Below, piece by piece: positions 22,596-26,972 of a stretch of 26,972 nucleotides of DNA; position 1 is the first letter of the stretch, and each line of letters opens with the position of its first letter. Below the pieces are notes generated by a model that did no database searches, had not been told where the DNA came from, and saw nothing but the letters and a program-made list of their open reading frames with translations. This DNA comes from a virus. A program made the translations under genes and the position numbers. The stretch covers positions 1-26,972 of the IMG/VR virus record IMGVR_UViG_3300048589_000224, one strand, 5' to 3'.

Positions 22596-22910
22596 ATGGA
22601 GATTTCTACCAAACGCATCCTGTTCCCTGCGCCGAATGGCGGGGTGGGATTTCACCTGCCCGGCGCGGGATGGGAACCGATGGAGGTGGCGCGCAAGGAT
22701 ACGCCACCGGGTGTGCCCTTCCGAATCGTGGACGTCTCCGACATTCCCGAGAAAGACGAGACGCGCAATCGCTGGATGGCCGACTTCTCCCATCCTGACG
22801 GCTTCGGCATCGGTGCTAAAGCGTGGTTTGCGGAACGGGAAGCGGCGCGCCGTGCTGAAGAAATAGAGGCCGGCGATCCGCCGGGAGAGGAAAGGGGAGC
22901 GGGCCAGTGA
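22596..22910 (+). CDS. Small fibre-adjacent hypothetical protein (104 aa)
   Basis: Not firmly recognised. Starts at ATG 22596, one base after the fibre gene, with GGGGA upstream. It has a beta-rich N-terminal half (TKRILFPAPNGGVGFHLPGA, then VPFRIVDVSDIPEKDETRNR) and a charged helical C-terminus (AEREAARRAEEIEAGDPPGE). Small genes immediately after fibre genes are often fibre-assembly chaperones or adhesin accessory proteins, but here that is inferred only from position. It overlaps the next gene by four bases. Confidence 0.65.
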   Translation: MEISTKRILFPAPNGGVGFHLPGAGWEPMEVARKDTPPGVPFRIVDVSDIPEKDETRNRWMADFSHPDGFGIGAKAWFAEREAARRAEEIEAGDPPGEERGAGQ

Positions 22911-23221
22911 GTGTAATAATAATCCGGCCAGCGCCTGCGCCGACCGCGTCCGATTTTCAGGCGGCAATACAGGCTCACGTCGACGCGGTAGCCGTTTCCA
23001 AGCTCTACAACGACGGCAATGCGATGGCGTCCTATGCGAACAGCACCGTCGAACAATGGGCGGACGAGGCGCGGGCTTTCATCGCGTGGCGGGATGAGGT
23101 CTGGACTTACGCCTATGGCGAACTCGACAAGGTGATGGCCGGCCTTCGCGGAATTCCGACCCTCGACGAGTTTGTCGCGGAGCTTCCTTCCGTCGAGTGG
23201 CCGACGCCGCCGCCGGCCTGA
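22907..23221 (+). CDS. Small fibre-region protein (104 aa)
   Basis: Starts at GTG 22907 within the previous gene's last codons (GTGA overlap), with AGGGGAG upstream. Residues about 18-85 show a pattern I have seen in phage fibre regions: DFQAAIQAHVDAVAVSKLYN, then MASYANSTVEQWADEARAFI and AWRDEVWTYAYGELDKVMAG, ending in a proline-rich WPTPPPA. It is helical and soluble. Likely tied to fibre assembly or attachment, but the exact role is not known to me. It closes the receptor-binding module; the lysis genes follow after 64 bases. Confidence 0.7.
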   Translation: MSVIIIRPAPAPTASDFQAAIQAHVDAVAVSKLYNDGNAMASYANSTVEQWADEARAFIAWRDEVWTYAYGELDKVMAGLRGIPTLDEFVAELPSVEWPTPPPA

Positions 23222-23285
23222 CATCCATCAGCGCGGACAATGTGCCGCCCTGCGCAATCTACCTCATAAAATCTGGAGTGCTTCA

Positions 23286-24077
23286 ATGCCCCGTCTCGTT
23301 CATGACTGGCGCCGCGTGGTGCTGGTGTCGATAAGCTTTTGGATGCAGGTTGCCGGCCTGCTTGCCCTGATCCTGCCGGAAGCCCGCTTCCGGTGGACCG
23401 GTCAGGACAGCGACCCTTATTTTTCGTGGTGGCTCGGCGTGCTGTTGCTGCTCGCCGGCATTGTCGGGCGGGTTTACCCGCAAAGCACGTCGCGCTGGCG
23501 GGAATGGCTTCGCCTTGCCGCTGTTGCCGGCCTCGTCGTCATCCTGGCGCTGATCCTCGCAGCACCTTCCAACGCCGCCACGCCCGGCGCTGTTGCGCCT
23601 GACGCCTATGGTTCGACCGAGGCCGAGGCGCTGCGCATCGCGGTGCCGTTCATCGCCAAGGCCGAAGGCAAGAGCAACGTCGCCTATCTCGACACCATCG
23701 CCGTGCCGCCGGTGTGGACGATCGGATACGGGTCGACCGAGGGCGTTCGCCCCGGCATGGTGATAACCGACCGGCAGGCGCTCGACCTACTGCAGGTCGA
23801 CGTCGCCAAGCACCGAACCGGCCTGCGTCGCTATTTCACGCCTGCGACGCTGACCTTACGCCTGCCACCTCCCCGCGACGCGGCCTATACCTCGACCGCC
23901 TACAATTGCGGCGTGACGGCGATCGGCAACAGCACGGCGACGCGAAGGCTCAACAGCGGCGACATTGCCGGCGGATGCGAGGCCTTGACGTGGTGGAACA
24001 AGGCTGGCGGGCGCGTGGTGCGCGGCCTTTTCGAGCGCCGCAAGGGCGAACGCGCGCTTTGCCTGCAGGGGCTTTAG
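23286..24077 (+). CDS. Holin-like membrane domain fused to GH24 endolysin
   Basis: A 263-residue lysis protein in two parts. Residues 1-65 start with PRLVHDWRRV and have two membrane segments (about 11-31 and 48-64), an arrangement like small DUF7940-type phage holins. A third hydrophobic segment (76-93) ends with PSNAATPG, resembling a signal peptidase site or a signal-anchor. From about 108 on there is a T4-lysozyme-like muramidase: KAEGKSNVAYLDTIAVPPVW and TIGYGST give catalytic E127, D136 and T145, with the E-D spacing of T4 lysozyme and three extra residues before the threonine. ATG 23286 has GGAG upstream. Separate holins are usual, so the fusion is noteworthy. Confidence 0.85.
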   Translation: MPRLVHDWRRVVLVSISFWMQVAGLLALILPEARFRWTGQDSDPYFSWWLGVLLLLAGIVGRVYPQSTSRWREWLRLAAVAGLVVILALILAAPSNAATPGAVAPDAYGSTEAEALRIAVPFIAKAEGKSNVAYLDTIAVPPVWTIGYGSTEGVRPGMVITDRQALDLLQVDVAKHRTGLRRYFTPATLTLRLPPPRDAAYTSTAYNCGVTAIGNSTATRRLNSGDIAGGCEALTWWNKAGGRVVRGLFERRKGERALCLQGL

Positions 24078-24078
24078 C

Positions 24079-24198
24079 ATGGGGGATCCGCGTTTCACTC
24101 TAAAGGTGTTTCTGTTCGGCGCCGCCGAGGTTGCCGCCGGTGTCGTTGCCGGCGGGCTTATCCTTGGCGTGATCGCCTTTGCGGCGCTCATGTCATGA
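24079..24198 (+). CDS. 39-aa single-span membrane peptide
   Basis: Small gene between the endolysin and spanin genes, starting at ATG 24079 one base after the endolysin stop, with AGGGG 8 bases upstream, and ending in an ATGA overlap with the next gene. It encodes MGDPRFTLKVFLFGAAEVAA and then a hydrophobic run to the end (GVVAGGLILGVIAFAALMS), i.e. one membrane helix. Good ribosome-binding site and perfect coupling suggest it is real. Its place in the lysis cassette suggests an antiholin, pinholin or holin helper, but sequence alone cannot choose. Confidence 0.6.
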   Translation: MGDPRFTLKVFLFGAAEVAAGVVAGGLILGVIAFAALMS

Positions 24199-24644
24199 CG
24201 GCTGCGATTTTCGCTTTTGCAAAGTGGGCTTGGGGCTTCATCCGGCCGGTTCTGACATTCGGCATCACCTTGCCGGTGTGGTTCTTCCTCGCGGCCGGCC
24301 TTTGGCTCGCCATCGACCGCGCCTCGGCGGTGCGAACCGCCGTCAATGACGCCGTCGTCAAGCTTGTCGCCGGCGCGCAGATCGAGGGATTGCAGGCGAC
24401 GGTCCTCGAATATCAACGCATCAACGCATGGCAGGCCGGCAAGGCGGACGAGGCCAGCCGCATCGCCGACGACGAACGGGCGGCGCGCGCCGACCTTTCC
24501 GCCAAACTCACCGTTACCGACGAAGAAAGAAAGGCGCTGGCCGATGACCTGCAGGCTGTCCGCAACCATTACAAAAGCCTGCCTGCCGGCGCTGGTCGTT
24601 GCGTTGTCGACCAGTTTCTTTTTGACAGGCTGCGCAACAAATAA
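24195..24644 (+). CDS. Inner-membrane spanin (Rz-like)
   Basis: A 149-residue protein with one long hydrophobic N-terminal region (about 12-41, ending FFLAAGLWLAIDR) and then a helical periplasmic domain rich in A, E, K and R (QIEGLQATVLEYQRINAWQA, RADLSAKLTVTDEERKALAD), the Rz type. Rz subunits bind a partner lipoprotein to fuse inner and outer membranes at the last step of lysis. The partner gene starts inside this one in another frame (24544), as in lambda. C-terminal cysteine at GRCVVDQF may form intermolecular bonds. Confidence 0.8.
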   Translation: MTAAIFAFAKWAWGFIRPVLTFGITLPVWFFLAAGLWLAIDRASAVRTAVNDAVVKLVAGAQIEGLQATVLEYQRINAWQAGKADEASRIADDERAARADLSAKLTVTDEERKALADDLQAVRNHYKSLPAGAGRCVVDQFLFDRLRNK

Positions 24645-24921
24645 AGCGCAACGCTCGCTCGCCGAGGCCTACGCCGACAAGGCCAGGGCCGACGCGGCGC
24701 AAGTGGCGATGCGCGCGGCCGACAAGGCGATCGAGGACGCGCGGCGCATGCCCGACCTGCCGGCCGAGTGCCGGCGCACATGGCGAAGCGGCACGCAGCT
24801 CGACGAGGATGCCGGCGCGTCAAACCTCAAATATGACCAGGCGCTCGGCGACGCCAACAAGCAGATCACATGGTGCGCCGGCTGGTACGATCGCACGCAA
24901 GCGGGACGGGAACCGAAATAG
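24544..24921 (+). CDS. Outer-membrane spanin lipoprotein (Rz1-like)
   Basis: Starts at ATG 24544, 101 bases inside the Rz-like gene in another frame. The first 30 residues are a lipoprotein signal: a hydrophobic CLPALVVALSTSFFLTGC with the lipobox LTGC and lipid-attachment site Cys30. The remainder (125 aa in total) is a helical, charged domain (AQRSLAEAYADKARADAAQV) and ends with WCAGWYDRTQAGREPK. It is longer than lambda Rz1 and lacks a strong proline cluster, but nested location and lipobox are the defining marks. The frame remains open upstream of 24544, where it reads as a shadow. Confidence 0.82.
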   Translation: MTCRLSATITKACLPALVVALSTSFFLTGCATNKAQRSLAEAYADKARADAAQVAMRAADKAIEDARRMPDLPAECRRTWRSGTQLDEDAGASNLKYDQALGDANKQITWCAGWYDRTQAGREPK

Positions 24922-24922
24922 C

Positions 24923-25309
24923 ATGACCATCGACACAACCGTTACGCTCGGCAACCTACTGACCATCGGTGCCCTGATCGTAGGTGCAATCTCGGCGTGG
25001 TTCTTCCTGCGCGGCGACGTTACGGCGGCAAAGTCGGGCATGGCCGATTTGAGGGGCCGCTACGCCGATCTTTTCGCCAGCTATGAGGTCCTGTCGAGAC
25101 GGGTCGAGGAAGTGCGAGCCAAGAGCGCGCATGAGCTTGCCGAATACAAACTCACCGTGGCGCACGATTACGCGACAAACGGGGCGATCAAGGAGGTCGA
25201 GGAACGTGTCGTCGAGGCCATCAACCGCCTGGGCGATCGCTTCGACATGTATTTCGCGCCGCGCTCGCAAGGGGGTGGGCCGCGCCGCCGCGGCGGATCC
25301 TCGTCGTGA
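24923..25309 (+). CDS. Membrane-anchored coiled-coil protein (DUF2730-like?)
   Basis: A 128-residue protein with a single membrane helix at about residues 9-30 (NLLTIGALIVGAISAWFFLR) followed by a coiled coil (ADLRGRYADLFASYEVLSRR, EVEERVVEAINRLGDRFDMY) and a basic, glycine-rich tail. ATG 24923 is 1 base after the spanin stop. The layout resembles small membrane/coiled-coil proteins in Mu-like phages (such as DUF2730), and its position in the lysis cassette could make it a holin or lysis regulator. No motif decides. Its stop overlaps the next gene (TGATG). Confidence 0.65.
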   Translation: MTIDTTVTLGNLLTIGALIVGAISAWFFLRGDVTAAKSGMADLRGRYADLFASYEVLSRRVEEVRAKSAHELAEYKLTVAHDYATNGAIKEVEERVVEAINRLGDRFDMYFAPRSQGGGPRRRGGSSS

Positions 25310-25869
25310 TGCTGCCGATTATCGGGCTGACCGGCGCGCGGCACGTCGGCAAGTCGACCGCCGCCGACCATCTGGTCGAGGCCTTCGGTTTCGTGCGTGT
25401 GCATCCGCTTGCCGGCGGCAAGGTGGCGGCCGCCGCCTATTTCGAGCATATGGGTGCTGCGCCCGACGAGGCGCGGCGCATGGCCGACGGCGACCTGCGC
25501 GATGTACCCTCACCGCTTTTGCCCGGCAACGCGACGCCTCGCCTTTTCCTTGAGCGTTTCGGGCGCTTCATGGGCGTCGACATGGGGTGCGACTGGACAC
25601 TCGGCGCCGAGATCGCGCACGCCTGGCGGCACACGCCCGGCCGTCCGCTGGTCGTGGAATCCGTCGTCTATGAGGATCAGGCCATCCGCCAGGTGGGCGG
25701 GCTGATCGTGCGCATCGAACGGCCGGGGCATGCCGGACCTGCGGGCATCTGCACCGACGCGGTGCAAGCCGCGCTTGCCGTCGACGCAAGGATCGTCAAC
25801 GACGGCGATCTGGCGAAGCTGCGCCGCTCGGTCGGGCATATTGCGCAGGCCATGACTGGCGGGCGCTAG
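25309..25869 (+). CDS. P-loop kinase, deoxynucleoside-monophosphate kinase-like
   Basis: Predicted 186-residue phage nucleotide kinase of the T4 gp1-like type, which converts dNMPs to dNDPs for replication. A Walker A motif is at residues 9-17 (GARHVGKST). The fold continues with HLVEAFGFVRVHPLAGGKVA and ATPRLFLERFGRFMGVDMGC, then a substrate-lid-like region and VVESVVYEDQAIRQVGGLIV. ATG 25309 overlaps the previous stop (TGATG); a GTG at 25306 would give one more residue. Nucleotide kinases are unusual directly after lysis genes. The specific substrate is inference; the P-loop is certain. Confidence 0.8.
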   Translation: MLPIIGLTGARHVGKSTAADHLVEAFGFVRVHPLAGGKVAAAAYFEHMGAAPDEARRMADGDLRDVPSPLLPGNATPRLFLERFGRFMGVDMGCDWTLGAEIAHAWRHTPGRPLVVESVVYEDQAIRQVGGLIVRIERPGHAGPAGICTDAVQAALAVDARIVNDGDLAKLRRSVGHIAQAMTGGR

Positions 25870-26231
25870 CCGGGCCGGTCGTCAACACGACATCCATAAG
25901 CCCGCACGACGGCATTTGCGCGCCCGATGCATTCATAGCATGGCGCAGTGCAGCGCCGCGCCTCTCCCATTTTGCAAATCATCAATGCGACGGCGTTTCG
26001 TTCGGGCTTTGCTCCGGCCTTGCGCAGGTGCCCCGCAACGATTGCGGCCGTTTCGGGCGTAAGCGTGACGTGCTTGCCCATGCGTGCGCGGGCGTTCATC
26101 CATTCGGCAAGTTCGATTTCGTCACGCCACCGGCGCGCGGACGCCGGGTATCGCGCCGCCTGCACCTCGCGTTGAATGCGCTCGACGGCTTCGGCGTCCA
26201 GCGACTTCGGTCTTGATGGATTGTGTCCTAT
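25866..26231 (-). CDS. Hypothetical protein, apparently starting at AUA
   Basis: The reverse-strand frame is open from a stop at 26241-26243. Within it there is no ATG before residue 46 of the listed span; the first conventional start is GTG at 26165, which lacks a ribosome-binding site. However, a perfect AGGAGG (26242-26237) stands 5 bases before ATA (26231-26229), giving 121 residues that begin xGHNPSRPKSLDAEAVERIQ, the GHN start frequent in alphaproteobacterial phage proteins. The rest is helical with an end containing four cysteines, C-x7-C-x3-C-x2-C (CKMGEARRCTAPCYEC), perhaps metal-binding. The stop overlaps the convergent kinase gene by 4 bases. Function unknown; 25866-26165 is the conservative CDS. 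Confidence 0.65.
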   Translation of the reverse strand: MGHNPSRPKSLDAEAVERIQREVQAARYPASARRWRDEIELAEWMNARARMGKHVTLTPETAAIVAGHLRKAGAKPERNAVALMICKMGEARRCTAPCYECIGRANAVVRAYGCRVDDRPG

Positions 26232-26305
26232 AGCGGCCTCCTAATGGTGAGTGCCGCACCACGATCAACAAAGCATGTTCTGATTTTGTTCGCAAGCCGC
26301 AGGGG

Positions 26306-26662
26306 CTACTTGACGCACCACGGCGCGCGCTTGCCTGTCCATTTGCGGGCAAGGCCTTCGGCAACAAGTATCTCGCCGACGTCGCGCCCGTCGACGCTGA
26401 TCGTTGCCAGCGTGCGGCCGTGGCGGTCCTTCTGGCGACCGTCGTAGGGGTCGCCGCGCATGATCGTCACCTTGACGCCGCCGACCAGCGCTTCAAGCCG
26501 ATGCTTTGCCACGATGCCGAGGCGTCGCTCGGCGTCGCATTTCGCTTCGTGAATTTCCGGCGTATCGATATTGGCGATGCGGATGCGCTCGCCGTTAAGG
26601 GTAAAGGTGTCGCCGTCGATCGCGCTGAAGGCGGCGAGGGTGGCTATAACGGTCTCGATCAT
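26306..26662 (-). CDS. Staphylococcal-nuclease-like endonuclease
   Basis: A compact 118-residue thermonuclease-family protein. The active site can be read by alignment to staphylococcal nuclease: IDGDTF (D16, D18, T19 for calcium binding), RIRIANIDTPE (R28, D33 and E36, equivalent to R35, D40 and E43) and DRHGRTLA (R83, equivalent to R87). All catalytic residues are present, so it should cut nucleic acids. There is no clear signal peptide, so a cytoplasmic role is possible. It lies upstream of the AUA-start gene on the same strand with a 74-bp gap. Ribosome-binding site is weak: GGAG is about 16 bases from ATG 26662. Likely a lysogeny-expressed or accessory gene at the phage end. Confidence 0.9.
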   Translation of the reverse strand: MIETVIATLAAFSAIDGDTFTLNGERIRIANIDTPEIHEAKCDAERRLGIVAKHRLEALVGGVKVTIMRGDPYDGRQKDRHGRTLATISVDGRDVGEILVAEGLARKWTGKRAPWCVK

Positions 26663-26958
26663 GGCGGCTTGTGTCTACTCCAAGGGCTGAATGTGGGGCA
26701 AGCGTTCCGAAAAACACAACAGAAATGCGAAAATGAAAAGCGCCCACTTTTTTACAAGCCATTGATGTCTAACGAAAATGGCAGTCCTCTTCTGGGCACC
26801 ATCTGATCCCGACTGCCAACGGGGTCGACAAGGCAAACCCTTTCAATCCGGCCTGTTTGACCCGCATTTGTCGGGGCTCATGCTGGCGCATTCAACGCTT
26901 GCCCGCTCCAGCCAACCGATCGTTTACCATAGGTGAAGCGAAACCAGACGGGTAACGC
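26663..26958. other. Gene-free right-end segment
   Basis: No credible gene in 296 bases. From about 26695 to 26790 it is distinctly AT-rich for this window, which fits promoter DNA for the divergent nuclease gene. An inverted pair GGCAGTC (26780-26786) and GACTGCC (26811-26817) is present. I see no tRNA, no attachment-site repeat and no terminator I would defend. Confidence 0.4.
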
Positions 26959-26972
26959 ATGATTGTCTCTCG
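26959..26972 (+). CDS. 5' start of a gene cut by the window edge
   Basis: ATG at 26959 opens MIVS and runs off the window; GACGGGTAA upstream offers a modest ribosome-binding site. Four codons cannot identify a product, and this could equally be chance. It is listed because it is the only candidate for what follows the gene-free segment. Confidence 0.25.

Noticed and set aside
26780-26817. 7-bp inverted pair GGCAGTC/GACTGCC as a terminator or attachment site
   Set aside because: The 24-base spacer and lack of T run or second copy make it too weak for either call.

Overview
The window is about 27 kb of GC-rich DNA carrying most of the late (virion and lysis) region of a temperate, contractile-tailed phage, almost certainly a prophage of an alphaproteobacterium, probably Hyphomicrobiales (Mesorhizobium/Rhizobium-like). 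That host guess rests on base composition, codon use and protein style read by eye, including a GHN motif close to the start of one right-end protein that I associate with alphaproteobacterial phages. No integrase, repressor, tRNA, rRNA, CRISPR array or insertion sequence is visible. Neither phage end can be placed, so prophage versus free phage cannot be settled from the window.

Layout. Positions 1-690 hold the end of an upstream gene and three tiny overlapping genes of unknown function. A reverse-strand gene (696-1031) encodes a secreted protein with two CX13C units. A 394-bp gene-free control region (1032-1425) carries a striking inverted array of 9-bp repeats. It is followed by an unknown 332-aa gene (1426-2424), a rho-independent terminator (about 2479-2508) and a gpZ-like minor tail gene (2578-3105). 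A 184-bp gap (3106-3289) has a 22-bp dyad and three GGTTAACA repeats, the position where a cos site is expected.

Head module, 3290-10577: Nu1-like small terminase, GpA-type large terminase, gpW-like joiner, lambda-type portal, HK97-type protease, major capsid protein, DUF2190 decoration protein and a head-tail connector. Tail module, 10585-20741, in Mu order: tail-completion candidate, DUF2635, sheath, tube, frameshifting assembly chaperone, tape measure, gpN in two pieces, gpP, gp45 spike, gp46, gp47 and gp48. Receptor-binding module, 20760-23221: two fibre proteins and two small accessory genes. Lysis module, 23286-25309: a holin-endolysin fusion, a 39-aa membrane peptide, nested spanins and a membrane/coiled-coil protein. 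The right end has a dNMP-kinase-like gene and two reverse-strand genes, one a staphylococcal-nuclease homologue and the other apparently starting at AUA, then about 300 bp without a gene before a new start at the edge.

The genes work together as one virion programme: lambda/HK97-style packaging and capsid joined to a Mu-style contractile tail, followed by fibres and lysis. Most neighbours overlap by ATGA, TGATG or TAATG, so long co-transcribed, translationally coupled operons are likely. The observations most worth following are the holin-endolysin fusion, the apparent AUA start behind a perfect Shine-Dalgarno, the candidate cos region, the T7 slippery site in the tail chaperone, and the inverted repeat array at 1257-1387. 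I found no anti-phage defence or otherwise wholly new multi-gene system.
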